Assembly (NCBI RefSeq): GCF_001640805.2 | Contig: NC_066855.1 | Coordinates: forward strand, 2,406,342-2,470,341 | From: Lates calcarifer | Taxonomy: Eukaryota; Chordata; Actinopteri; Centropomidae | Direction: 5' to 3' | DNA length: 64,000 nt | Part shown: piece by piece, positions 24,681 to 36,218 of the stretch | Numbering within the stretch: the first letter of the stretch is position 1 | Layout: the number at the start of each line of letters is the position of its first letter | Notes under the pieces: model-generated | Told to the model about the DNA's origin: nothing | Databases searched by the model: none | What the model saw: the letters and a program-made list of their open reading frames with translations, nothing else | Program-made: the position numbers and the translations under genes

Positions 24681-27369
24681 TGGTTCTTACGGTGCGTTGA
24701 TGGGGAAATCCACCCTAAAACGGCAATAACAGTATACTTCCTCAGTAATGTTGGCCTGGATATTAGACAATATTAACAAACGCAGACTCTCAGAGTTGGA
24801 TTTTTTTTCGTTTCTCATATTGATGATGTGGCTTTGGTGGCTTATTAGTGCCAATAATCATCCCAGCTGTCAATTTCCAACATGTTTTCTGATAAACTGT
24901 GTATGAGTCAACTTCAGGATTTGTCAATAGATCATATTACTGCAGTTTGTCACTTCACTGTTTATCATCAGGAGAGACTGGGATCATTTTTATAAGGTAA
25001 AAACTGAGTTTTACATTGTAGTAGAGATGAAAGGTAAATTCTATTTTAGGGTGTATTTTTCTTTTAAAGGTGCAGCGTGGTATTGGCACTGATTCAGACT
25101 TGAGATCTGTATGACAGCTTGTAATGGGAAGCTTCACATTTTCTCCACAGACACTTTCAGATTCAAGGCTGCTTCAATCTTGTACCCAGTACTATTCATA
25201 CACCTCCCTCTGGGTATGGGGCGCAAGTGCAGCAGACATGCTGTAAAATGTGGGCTGCATAGAGTGTGTTAGCATGTGTTCTCACAGTGTGTGACCTGCA
25301 GCTACATGTTTTACATAAAGCTTTGTGGAGGTGACTGAAGCCTAGCGACTCACCTGTTGTGAGGATAGGCCTGTACTGACTTGAACAGCAGCAGGAACGA
25401 CCACATTTTCATGCATTTTAGAGGACTGTGGGAGTGTTAAACAGGGACAAGGGGCATCAAATGAAAACTCAAATTTCAAGGTTCAAGTTAGGTAGTGTAA
25501 ACATGGTAGTAATTTTATAAAGTGATGTTTTTTTAAAAAAACTAGAGTCAGGAATAGACTAGACTAGTGTCAGGGATGAAAAAGGGTGGAACAGCAAGAA
25601 CAGCAAGAGTTCTGTTCATTTAAACTTCTCTCATCAGCACTGTTTTTGGCTGCAGCAAGCAGCTGCTCTCATGCCCAGCACCAAAAGACAGATGGATGAA
25701 ATTAGCAACTAGAATTCAGCAGCTAAAGAACCAAATTTTTCCCACAATAGTTGTTGTGGAGCAATAGATCTAAAAGTTCCTATTTATAGTCAATACTGAA
25801 CATACATTGTTCAGCGACAGAAACACAGCTCCAACTGAATGCTCACGAAGTTCTAAATCTGCTAGGCGACTGTAGACTAGCTTGTCCTAAAGGGTGATAG
25901 TCAAAACATCAGCGTTGATGTTAGTGTTATGTCTACAGTTTGTTTCTGCTGCCCCCAAGTGGCCAAAAAAATCTTCCAAATTTAGCCCCTAATGTCTTAT
26001 AAAATGCATTTATGTACTGTAAGGTGGAATTTTTCACATTAATTTCAAAACAGTCTGAACATCAACAGGAGGTGGTTACAGTTTGTTTGTACAATAGCAA
26101 AGATAGCAGGGATTTGTATAATGCATGTATAATTTTGGCTGTATTTGATGCCTCAGTATTGTATTTATACATTACTGTTCACACCCACAAAATGCTGCTG
26201 ACAAGTCCAAACTATCCATTCTGGGTTGACCTATGCCAGTGGCATGAATGTTATGGTCATAAAAAGATGTCACTTTAACTTATGTTTTTTCACATGTATT
26301 TTCACCAAATCTCCATATTGGTCATTCATGTTTGCTTATTTTTAAAAGCATGTTTTTGCCTATGCACAATGAGATTTGACCCATGTGATTATTACTACCT
26401 GTGGAGCAAAAAATAAGAGCAGAGGTAAACACTATAACTGCTAGGTTATGTGAATACCACACAACTCATTCCTTGTGTTCAGTAGAATGCTACACCTTCT
26501 GTACAATCATTTTCCCATGTCCACTGTAATGATACATACTCTAAAAAGCATCTGACGCAACCATGAACAAAGGATGATCTGTCTACTGCACTGATGACTC
26601 ACTTGCTGGGATGTATGCTGCATGTATTCTCTTGTAGTCCGTTTCTTTCCACTAGGGAAGATTTGCTGAGGATCTTTTTTTTCTGTCTATTCCAATAGAC
26701 AATCTACTTCACATAGAAACTTTCACACCTGAGAGGTACCCAGTACAACCAGTAGGCGCTGAATGTCTCTGCTTAAAGAAATCTTTCCATTGATGCATCT
26801 GTGATGTGATTCACTCTCTTTTTCTGGCCAGACTTTCCCAGCAGGGAATCAAACCAACAACCCACACCCCTTTTGGGTGTCTTTGAGCCACCCCCACTTT
26901 CATATTATATCACAGAACAACTGGGAAAATGCCATGAGCCAAACTGGGACTGTGGAGATGAGCAGGGCACATGTCCCTGCTGTCTGTTACACAATCAGAG
27001 CACAAAATGGATGGCCATGTGATCCATCGTGCAATCTGTAAGTTAACAATCAAAGTCACATAAAACTGCAAGAAAGGCTGTGAAAGCAATTCTGCTGGGA
27101 AATTTATTTGCAGTCTAGAGGCAGGGAACACAGCAAACAGGATGTAGATACGTTTGATGAGGAGACTATTAAAAACAGCCATGCTGTGCAAGTGGTGCAC
27201 TGTCAAAACCAATGAGCTGCGAACAACAGGGGGAGTGCACACACCCATCCACCAGTGATGTTATAATAGAGTTCCTGCCTATAACCACACTGATTGGATA
27301 ATTTAACTGTTTGTTTAAACCCTTTGCATACAGTCCACAACATTAGATTCAGACAGTAACACATTTTTT

Positions 27370-27600
27370 GTTCTTCAGGCTCTGTACTTCAGCACATTCA
27401 ATTCAAATAAAGTAATGCACACAACATTAAAGTTCCGAGTCTCAGCTTTCATTTGTGGAAGATTTACCTCTTTTAACCCTTTTGAGATTCAAAAGTAATT
27501 GGACAGATGCATATGAGGTAAAATAAAATCATCATATTTAATGTTTTGTGAAAAACCATTTGCAATCAACGACTGTCGTAAGTCTTTGAAACTAAATAGA
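27370..27600. repeat. DNA-transposon-type repeat fragment
   Basis: AAAAGTAATTGGACAGATGC and, further on, CCATTTGCAATCAACGACTG and TAAGTCTTTGAAAC resemble a frequent fish repeat with the wording AAGTAATTGGACAA...CTTTGCA. Not coding; family assignment uncertain. Confidence 0.45.
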
Positions 27601-28969
27601 ACCATAAAAAACATTGACATTGTTTTATATCAGTGTTGCAATAACATTTCCTCATAGGATTAATAGAAAATGTAATTTGATCACAATTGTTTCCTACTAA
27701 ACATATTTGCTGTTGCAGTTTAGCTGTATAGAAATGTAATTTTTAGGGTTGCACTACAGTGTATCACTTCGAACACGATGATAGGAAGACAGGTTATTTA
27801 TCTAAGAGGCGAGCAAGGTGGAAATAACTTTGTCAGACACAGTGTGACTGCTCATTCTTCAAAGATACAGATCCACCGTTTCACACAAACACAAACAAAT
27901 CGCTATGGAGTTTTATTTTTATTATCAGAAGAGACAGATGGTTTGTTGCTCTGAACATTCACATTGTTGGTACTAGATCTGAATGTTTTCCCCATCTACT
28001 GCTTCAGTAGATCACACGCACAGATCACACATGGCTAGATAAATATGTCTCTCACTCTCTTTTTACCACGATGAAAGGAACAAGGAAACAACCAGAATAA
28101 TTTATATTTAAGATGCACTGCACGCACTAAATGTGTTTCAAGCAGCTCTTTGACAAATATCTTCATCAGAGCCCAAACCTTCAAAAGGGCTCAATTAATC
28201 AAATTCAAAGACACAGAAGAGTCCAAAGATTTTGATTACTGATGTCGAAAAACAGGAGTCAAAATGTATTACAATTAATTTAGCGTCACATTGTTTTGGA
28301 AAAAAATATTGCCAAAGACAGAGATGGCACAAACTAATGATGTTACTGCTTTGTCAGTCAAAAGACAGTAAGCATGTACACACATCAGCATAGGTTGGGT
28401 TCACATAAACTATGAATTGGGAAAGTAAACCAGTGCCTGGAGAACAGCTCCATCTAGTGACACCTTTGTGTTACTACACCTCCTATAGAAACCAAGAAGC
28501 TTGTGTTTAGTTACTGTACTCAAGTATAAGAAACTGATGGGCCCTCATTATGAAGAGAGACAGGCAGCATGGCAGCTGGAGAGTTAAGAGGTCTGCTAGA
28601 CCTCCAAAGCTGATTCATCAGGGAAATGCACTTTGAAAAATTCATTTTTAATTAATAATTTTTAATTAATAATAATTCAGTCGATCAAATTATCTGATTT
28701 GACACGATTTTATCAGTTCAAATACCTGAACCCCCCACCTGTTTAACCTCTACAGGGACATTCATCTGTGGCAGAGGAAGAAAGGGATGGAGACAGCATG
28801 TTGTAGAACATTGTATGTCTTTAAGTAAGGTAAATCCTCCACTGTAAATCTAAGTTTACAGTATGCCAACAATATAATTAAAAGTAAAAGTGCTCATTAA
28901 TAAACAGTACAGGAGTAAGACTCATACTACAGGTACTGTTTGTTTACATATTTTGGATATAGTTTACAT

Positions 28970-29820
28970 ATTTCCTCGCTCAGACGCTCCGCCCCCTCAA
29001 ACTGGCAGACGCGCATCACCATGGAAACCGAAATGGTGGAATCGAGTGCTTCCGCTTTTTTAAAGCTGAAGTAAAACAAACGTGACAAAAACCGTAATCA
29101 AAGGAACGCACACAAACACGACATCCACAACAGAATGGAGTAAAATCTACCAAGAGTTAGTGGTTTAGGTTGTTTTTACAGAACTACAGTGACCGAAGAC
29201 AAGTTTGTAGATTTGTAGCTTAGCTAACAAGGAGAGCAACTTCACTTAGCATAGTATTTCAATTTATGCATAATCCCACTGCGCTCGCAAACTTGTTTTC
29301 ATGGCATCTATAAATAGCAACAAACGACGAGAAGTAACTTGTGTGTGCTACATTAGCTGCAGCGAAGCTAACATGCAGATCGGACGAGACGGTTTCTTAG
29401 AGATAGCACAGTAACTGTAGACAGCAGTACTCACAACTCTCCACCTAGGCTAACTAACATGGCACCAAGAACAAACGGGACAAACCAATTCCGCCCCTCT
29501 GGCTCTGTGAAACGCAGCAACTAATGTTACTAACCTGTCACGCAAAAGTAGAGCAACCTCCGCCGCTGTTTTCCTTTTAGGCCTTTCAGCCACCGCTGGA
29601 AAGCCGTACTAATGTTGGCGTGGGTCTCTCTCCCTGGATGAATCCGATACATTTCCTTTCAAACTACTGTTCTTCAGTCCCTTTCCTCCTAAGATATTTA
29701 GCTGCCATTGCCATACTCGGTAGCGTTAGCACGCACCGGAATCGCCGTCTTTCCCGCCTCCTTTATACCTGCCCATCTCCTGTGTACGAGTACGAACACG
29801 ATGATTGGCTGGAATAGATA
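28970..29820. promoter_or_regulatory. Orphan promoter-like, CpG-rich segment
   Basis: On the minus strand a CCAAT box (ATTGG on plus at 29,804-29,808) and a TATAAA box (29,762-29,767) are spaced as in a core promoter, predicting a start near 29,735. A good splice donor, CAG|GTTAGT, would end a roughly 200-nt noncoding first exon at 29,535. At the other end a near-consensus RFX X-box, ATCACCATGGAAAC, lies at 29,015-29,028 beside a GC box at about 28,988-28,996. No gene is recognisable in either direction nearby, so this may drive a lncRNA, a distal rab26 first exon or an unrecognised small gene. Confidence 0.45.
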
Positions 29821-29830
29821 CCTCATCGAT

Positions 29831-29860
29831 CTATCCATCCATGATCTATACCGCTTATCC
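29831..29860. repeat. Short (ATCC)n-type retroelement-tail repeat
   Basis: CTATCCATCCATGATCTATA followed by CCGCTTATCC is the typical 3' remnant of a common fish repeat. A related, more diverged stretch lies at 41,271-41,305. Confidence 0.45.
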
Positions 29861-30707
29861 TTGCTAACCACCGCACCACCAACAGACCATTATCTTCATT
29901 AAAATCATTGATTTCCTCCGGGTTTGGATGAATGAAGATTACAGTTTGTGTGCTTGTGCTAACACATTTCATAATACTGAGTTCCCTTTTCAAAACTCAC
30001 TTCATTGCACAACAGAAGTCAATGTGGACTAAACTGTGGGTCACTTTCATTGCTTTTGCACAGAATGCATTCTAAATGACCACATCTTTCAAACTTGGTG
30101 AACTCCTCTCACTCAACTACCACTAAACCTTTGGGTATTAAAAGTCAATGTTGCACATTTACACAAAAATTAAATTAAAATTAAACAGATAAAACGTGTA
30201 GTCTTGATTGACAGCTGTTTAGGGTAAACACTTGAATATATTTGTGATGTTAGCTCATAAATAAAAGAATGCCAGTCTTCAAACAAGTGCCATTTATTCA
30301 ACAGGCTAACAATAAAGCAAGACACAGTTCTCAGTAGAGGCATAATATTGTACATTCAGTAGTTGTCATCTTGACTCTCGCTACCTCTCTATCCACAATA
30401 CCTTCACTATTACCCAATAGTGCTTCACAACAGGGCCACCTAGTGGTAAAAAGTATTTTTTTTAATGATGGAACACAACAATGTCCCTCATTAGATTAGA
30501 ATGTCTCTGTGAAAAATGTTTGTTGAATAGTATATAAATGAAATTGTTCCTCATAAGTAGTGCAGATGAAGCATACAGACTTGTATACATTTGTATGATA
30601 TACATTTAAAAAGCTGCTAAAATGCTAAAGGAAGGTAAAGGATCTCCCCATGCTCAAGACCCCTTCCCAATATTTCATCAGTATTTAAATTTTATAAAGG
30701 CTTCAAC

Positions 30708-30726
30708 AAAAAAAAAAAAAAAAAAA
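30708..30726. repeat. Poly-A tract
   Basis: 19 consecutive A residues, about 660 nt past the SAMD9-like stop on the minus strand (poly-T in that transcript sense). Confidence 0.95.
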
Positions 30727-31385
30727 TCAACAGAACATCATATTATCATGAAATCAAATATCTAGATGTATATCTGTGAATCTTGTGTCAATACAGTCTA
30801 AAAATATCCATATTCAAAAATCTTTAAAAATTAAAATGAAACATACATTAAGTAAATCCTGACTCTGAAACATTGCATAACACCACAAATTAAGACCTCA
30901 GTCTCTGTTTTAGGACAAGACACTTGTTCACACAGGGTTGAGTTTTGACAAAATGCTATACACACATTCTAAATGTTTAAAAAGCTGTTCTCAATAGAAA
31001 ATATAATGCATCAAAAGTAGAAAAAATGTAATAATAGTAATAATAGTAATGACAAATACTTTGAATATCTCTCAACAATGTCAGTGACAGACCAGCTACA
31101 AGCTGCAACTTGGTTCTCTAAAGTGGCCAGCATATGCTTCAAAGTAAGAGAGTAACTTATGTTAAATGTATGACCACTTTTCCAAAACTGATAAAACAAT
31201 ATGAAAATATAAAATGACAAAAAGAGATTATCAAATAAAACATCTGACATAAGCTTAGCTTTGTTTCATATTGCTTAACCCTGTTGTGATAATAGAATGT
31301 TTAAAAGGTTACAGACCCAAATTATTTGTACTCAAAGAAAAGAAAGCAGCTAGGATGATCAACAGCTTGTCACCCACAAATTTCC

Positions 31386-34300
31386 TCATTGGTCATTTTC
31401 ATACTTAATATTATAGGCCACAGGTCCTTCCATGGTGAATCCAAGGTAGAAGGATACATCTTCACGGCTGTATCCACTGCGGATATCACCCAGGTAGACA
31501 GGACGCACCAGCATTTTTAGGTTGGCACCATAGTTGACATAGATCTCACCATTTTCTGATTTTCCTTTTACCCTTAATAGCTTCCCCTGGACCTCTGGCT
31601 CATTCCATGCAGCACCACTCTGCCACAGATGGTGCAGGTTACGTGATTGACTACTTTGGGTACTGTGAGAATCGTCTTCCTTTGAAACTCTTGTCAAAAT
31701 TTGATCAAGCTTCACTTTTGAAACTATTCGCTTGAGTCCACTGGATTTTCCAAGGAAGAAATGAGAAATAACACTCCTTGCTGGAAACATGTGAGAGAAG
31801 CGTCGATGAAAAGTTTTCTTGGCTGATGTGACGTACATGCTGATGTCTTTGTATGTTGCAGAGTTTTCAAGTCTTCTGTCTTGTGTAGGCCACATGAGCA
31901 ACATGGAGAGGTAATACAGCTCTGTACATTTTGAGTGAGTACCCTCCTTTTGCAGTTCTTCATTCAGAAGGTCAACCAAATCTTCATATTTTTTCAGCAG
32001 TTTGGAGGAGGGCTTGATGCTGTGGACAACTATGTTTGCCAGGATGAAGTTGACTGTATCTGAAACACATCTTCTTGGTGAGTTGTCAATTATAAACTGC
32101 CATTTTTTGAGAATGTGCTCTACTTCTGACCCATTCTTGTCATTTAAGCACTGCAGAAGTCCAGCAAATGAGTCTGCTCGCTTCATTTCCAGATAGCACC
32201 TCTGTTCCACTATTGTCTGGTGAAGACTCAGTTTGGGTTTACTGGCTTTTTCAGATGCTTTCTCCTCTTCGGAACCACTGAATACTTCAATGTACTTTTT
32301 GAAGTACTCAGACACCTTTCGTTTGTTTCTTTCATCAGCTATTTCCCTTTCCTTTGACCTAGGCTTCAGGTATAGGAAGTAGGTCTCAAAAAAGCTGAAA
32401 ATTTCCTTCAGTCTTGGCTTCAAGGAGATCAGAAATCTCTCATGGTCTGCTAAGACAGACACAAACTGGTTAACTGTTGTGTCGCTGTGATCATTTAATT
32501 TGCTCACTGGGTGTTGATCTCTGAGAAACTGTAGCATTTTATCTCTTTTATGTCTGTCACTGGCAGCAAAAAGAGGAAGATCTTTAATGACATCTAGAAG
32601 GATCATCATGACTTCTGTCTCTCCAACATAGCCAGATGTATTGTATGACTTTGGTCTCTTTTTGGTGTGTAGTTCAAGTGGATCTTCTTGTTCATCTTTT
32701 TTGGCTAGCTCCTGTGAATCCTGGAATGCCTTTACAGCCTTGAATCCTATTGTTAGGTATTTGTCAAGTGTTTCAGGAGTGAGATCCTCACAATCTTTTA
32801 TTTCCTTTTTGAGATGGCCCTTGTACACTTGTCCAACTGTATCTGCAATATAGGAATTTGAATTTTTCTCTCGTGCATTCAAAGCCCACTTAAGGGCAGA
32901 GTTGAAGTCTTCTTCTTTCAAGCAGATATATCTTGCCAGTGCTTGTGGCAGTGTTGCACTTCTGTCAAACCTCTCTGTGGCTCTCTCTAATACTTCTTTG
33001 ATTTTGCCAGGTCCTTCTGCCTCACCTATGGCTTCAATCAATGGAGAAAACAATGTGTCTTTGTCATTTCCTTGTTCTTTTCGGTGACGTGTGACGAGCA
33101 TGCTTTGGATGTTTTGGACTAGGAAATCCTTTCCCATGCATGATTTGTAGAGTCTGTCACAGTGCAAAACATTAATAGTTATCTCAGCCAGAGAAAGCTT
33201 GTATTTCAGGGTAAGAAGGTCTAGACAGTTCCTAGCAATCATTTGGTGTAAGAATCGTACAGCTCGATAGGTGCCATGCTCTTCAACTGTGAAAGTGATC
33301 ATCAGTGTGGAATAGGGATTCATTTCATCATCAAGAGTTTCTCGCCTCCACAGAGCATTCCTTATCCCCACTAACTCTTCACACAAAGAGAGTGACATGT
33401 GGGATCCATTGACATAAGTGTTAAGCAAAGCTAGGAAGGAGAAAAGCCTACCCTGCTGAGTAGTGGTGTCGAGATCTTTAACAATGTTGCTCACTGTTTT
33501 CTTGATGTAATCCTCACTAAAATTATTTGTCATGATCATGAAGGCATAGAAAGTCTCTGGCTTTTTGTGGTCTTTCTTGAGTTGTTGAAGCTTCTCTGAA
33601 AACAAACTCTGCTCTTTGGCTGATAACTTGTTGGTGATGAACACATTTAAATTGCGGCTATTTCTGGAGCTCTCAGCAGGGAACTGGGTTCTCTCAGAGT
33701 TCAGTATGATTACCATCAAGGTGCTGTGCCGCTTCCTATCACTGGCAAGGATGCATAACTTTAGGTCCTCTGTATCATCCCAGTTGTCCACCAAGAGGAG
33801 AACAGGTGTATATCCCGACTGCTCCTGTTTTCCATATGTCAGCAGCTTCATGACTTGGGTTGCGATTTCATTATTTGTTGCCGTGCTGTTTTTAACAACA
33901 GCACATCTGAATTTGTGCCTCAAGTTCCAAAGAACATGCATTGCTAGAGTTGATCCCCCGCATCCAGGGTGGTGGAAGAGATTGATAATGACACATGGAG
34001 ATGTGTGGCCTTCTACAGGTGTGATCAAGTCATGCAACTCATTGTATTTGTCTCGTTTGATGAATGGCAGGCTTCCTTCCTTTTCAGAAAGATAAAAATT
34101 CCACCATGAAACTTGTCCTCCTCTGTAAAAGTCTTCCTCTGTCTTCTTTTTGAACTCCTCAAAGGAATCCTTTTCTGTTTCAATTTCTGTGTTCTGACAT
34201 TCATTTTCACACAAGATGTCCAAAACAGTCATAAGCTCCTCATCTTTTTTTGCCAGCAGGACAGAGCTTGAGCCTGTGGATGGCAAGAATCTCCTGGAAG

Positions 34301-36218
34301 ATTGTGTTTGAGGTTCTTTAAGTCTTTTGATGGTGCTTGATATTTCATTCAGACTCAGGTCGTAGATGCATTTACTGGTGATGTCCTCTTTACAGCGAGA
34401 CTCAATCAGTCTCTGCCAGTGACGAAATATGTCATAGTTTTTGCAGATGCACAGCATATTGTCGACCCCTTCCAGTGTGCGATAGATTGCACAGAAGGTT
34501 TCCAAAATAGGGCTTGAGATGTCAGTTACTGCTGAGTGAAGAATGAATATCAGTAGTCTATCTTTGGAAAGCAAATCTGGGTTGCAAAGCAATGAAACCA
34601 TGTTGTTAACATCACCGGAGCGTTTCTTAATCCATTCATTGTCTGTTAGAGGCTTATCTGTCTCACTCTCTTCATTCACACGTCCATTGCAGAAAATCCA
34701 ACTTGTTTGCTTAAACAAGTTCAGTTTTCCAATGATCGTAGTTATACTGTCCTGAGTGGTGAACATGCGTGGGTAGTGCAGATTGGCTATGCGATCTCCT
34801 CTGTAAGAACTGCATGTTCCACTCACGTCAGACTCTGGGTCAAAATCAAGTACAGCAAACAACTTCATCTCTTTCAAAAAATCCAAGTGCTCCAGTTGGC
34901 TTGAATGACATTTGTCTGTGACAACAATAACTGGAAGGGAATTTTCAAATGTATCTCTTCCACGAGTTATCAGTTGTTTTAACCTTTGGCCCTGGTGGCC
35001 TTGGGAGGGTTGTTTTTCATCCTTTTCCTCTGCTGCTTTTCGCGCTGAAGCCCAACACTTGACTTGATCAGTCAAACTTTTCATCTTCTCTTGAATTATC
35101 CGAGGATCTGTATCTGCTAAATAGTTGACTGACCTCAGGCCATCCCGTACAAAGAGACATTCAGTTTTGCATTGTTGCTTTTTTTCTGCTGATTCTATAC
35201 TCAACAGGGTATAGAAAACATTCTCTTGTGTCTCAGAATATGTTGGAACAACATCGACCTCAATCACCCATTTGTTTGAAGTTGTTCCATCCTCAGAGTG
35301 AACTTGTATAAAATGTGGAGGCCTGATGCACATTCTGGCAGTATTTACATGCTGTTCCTCAAAGTATTCACTCAGACATGATTCAAATGCTTCATTATAT
35401 TTGCTGAATGACGTGATCTCATGTCCAACTACTTCACCATGTCCCTGTCCTGGCTGGCTGTGCACTCCAAAATGAATTGTGCCATTGGTTCGTGAATTCA
35501 TGCAGCTTGCTGCAAAACTAAATACTTCTTTTGTGAATTCATAAAGGATCTCTCTTTCACTGGTTTCATCTGCACTAGGCAGAAGCTGGTACTCATGCAC
35601 AGGGTCAAGGAGATTACTTGGACCAGCTACAGGAGGAAGAGTGTTGTTTTTTATGTAAAAGATGTTGGAGTTTCTATTGTCAAAGGGCCGAATCTGACAT
35701 ACTGGCTTCTTCAAATGTAGACATGTTGCCTTGTCAGTCATTTCAGTATGTAACTGTATGTCATTTGTTGTCCTCTGATCTATTACAGATCTTATTTTAT
35801 TTCTTGCTATTTGTAACATCTGTACTGAACTTAGACTTTGAATTCCTGAATCTGATGACATGGTTTGCATTTCCATAGATTCATCCATATTTCCTGACAC
35901 AATCTGCATCTCTGCACTTTTCCATAGTTCACCTTTGCTGAGTTCATAATAGTTCATATGAGTTCTCATACTTGGCTCAAAAGTCTCAGAGTGCCTCTTG
36001 AACTTCTCAACCTGTCGTATGATTTGTATTGCTGGAGCTAGTGGAACACCTAGTTCTAACAAGTCTTGTTTCTCATAGGAGACCAAGCAAGAACCTGACA
36101 ACTCTTGGTCATAGAGATTTTGTGCAATTTGCTGTGGTACTCGAAGTCTAATGATCAGCCAGTCTTTTACATGTTCTTTTGTCCAGTCCTCAATCATTGG
36201 TGGAAGTTTAATGTCACA
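31386..36218 (-). CDS. samd9l: SAMD9-like coding exon 4 (main exon)
   Basis: 4,833 nt open to the stop at 31,386-31,388, preceded by acceptor ATTTTTAG|TGTGAC. It encodes the whole mammalian-equivalent protein (SAM domain to C-terminus) in one exon, as in mammals where the SAMD9/SAMD9L coding sequence is intronless. An internal ATG at 36,197 (MIEDWT) would start a 1603-residue form without the N-terminal extension. Confidence 0.97.
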   Translation of the reverse strand, partial: CDIKLPPMIEDWTKEHVKDWLIIRLRVPQQIAQNLYDQELSGSCLVSYEKQDLLELGVPLAPAIQIIRQVEKFKRHSETFEPSMRTHMNYYELSKGELWKSAEMQIVSGNMDESMEMQTMSSDSGIQSLSSVQMLQIARNKIRSVIDQRTTNDIQLHTEMTDKATCLHLKKPVCQIRPFDNRNSNIFYIKNNTLPPVAGPSNLLDPVHEYQLLPSADETSEREILYEFTKEVFSFAASCMNSRTNGTIHFGVHSQPGQGHGEVVGHEITSFSKYNEAFESCLSEYFEEQHVNTARMCIRPPHFIQVHSEDGTTSNKWVIEVDVVPTYSETQENVFYTLLSIESAEKKQQCKTECLFVRDGLRSVNYLADTDPRIIQEKMKSLTDQVKCWASARKAAEEKDEKQPSQGHQGQRLKQLITRGRDTFENSLPVIVVTDKCHSSQLEHLDFLKEMKLFAVLDFDPESDVSGTCSSYRGDRIANLHYPRMFTTQDSITTIIGKLNLFKQTSWIFCNGRVNEESETDKPLTDNEWIKKRSGDVNNMVSLLCNPDLLSKDRLLIFILHSAVTDISSPILETFCAIYRTLEGVDNMLCICKNYDIFRHWQRLIESRCKEDITSKCIYDLSLNEISSTIKRLKEPQTQSSRRFLPSTGSSSVLLAKKDEELMTVLDILCENECQNTEIETEKDSFEEFKKKTEEDFYRGGQVSWWNFYLSEKEGSLPFIKRDKYNELHDLITPVEGHTSPCVIINLFHHPGCGGSTLAMHVLWNLRHKFRCAVVKNSTATNNEIATQVMKLLTYGKQEQSGYTPVLLLVDNWDDTEDLKLCILASDRKRHSTLMVIILNSERTQFPAESSRNSRNLNVFITNKLSAKEQSLFSEKLQQLKKDHKKPETFYAFMIMTNNFSEDYIKKTVSNIVKDLDTTTQQGRLFSFLALLNTYVNGSHMSLSLCEELVGIRNALWRRETLDDEMNPYSTLMITFTVEEHGTYRAVRFLHQMIARNCLDLLTLKYKLSLAEITINVLHCDRLYKSCMGKDFLVQNIQSMLVTRHRKEQGNDKDTLFSPLIEAIGEAEGPGKIKEVLERATERFDRSATLPQALARYICLKEEDFNSALKWALNAREKNSNSYIADTVGQVYKGHLKKEIKDCEDLTPETLDKYLTIGFKAVKAFQDSQELAKKDEQEDPLELHTKKRPKSYNTSGYVGETEVMMILLDVIKDLPLFAASDRHKRDKMLQFLRDQHPVSKLNDHSDTTVNQFVSVLADHERFLISLKPRLKEIFSFFETYFLYLKPRSKEREIADERNKRKVSEYFKKYIEVFSGSEEEKASEKASKPKLSLHQTIVEQRCYLEMKRADSFAGLLQCLNDKNGSEVEHILKKWQFIIDNSPRRCVSDTVNFILANIVVHSIKPSSKLLKKYEDLVDLLNEELQKEGTHSKCTELYYLSMLLMWPTQDRRLENSATYKDISMYVTSAKKTFHRRFSHMFPARSVISHFFLGKSSGLKRIVSKVKLDQILTRVSKEDDSHSTQSSQSRNLHHLWQSGAAWNEPEVQGKLLRVKGKSENGEIYVNYGANLKMLVRPVYLGDIRSGYSREDVSFYLGFTMEGPVAYNIKYENDQ

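Larger units (their letters stand above)
24681..31385. other. Intergenic region between rab26 and the SAMD9-like gene
   Basis: No conserved coding sequence recognised. It contains a repeat fragment at 27,370-27,600, an orphan promoter-like segment at 28,970-29,820, a short (ATCC)n-type repeat at 29,831-29,860 and a poly-A tract at 30,708-30,726. The part nearest 31,385 presumably includes the 3' UTR of the SAMD9-like gene; possible minus-strand polyadenylation signals are scattered and I cannot choose one. Confidence 0.6.

Noticed and set aside
26910..27248. 112-codon minus-strand open frame downstream of the orphan promoter
   Set aside because: No recognisable domain, no clear acceptor at its start and no composition typical of coding sequence.
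33616..34095. 159-codon plus-strand open frame inside the SAMD9-like main exon
   Set aside because: Antisense shadow of a strongly supported coding exon.
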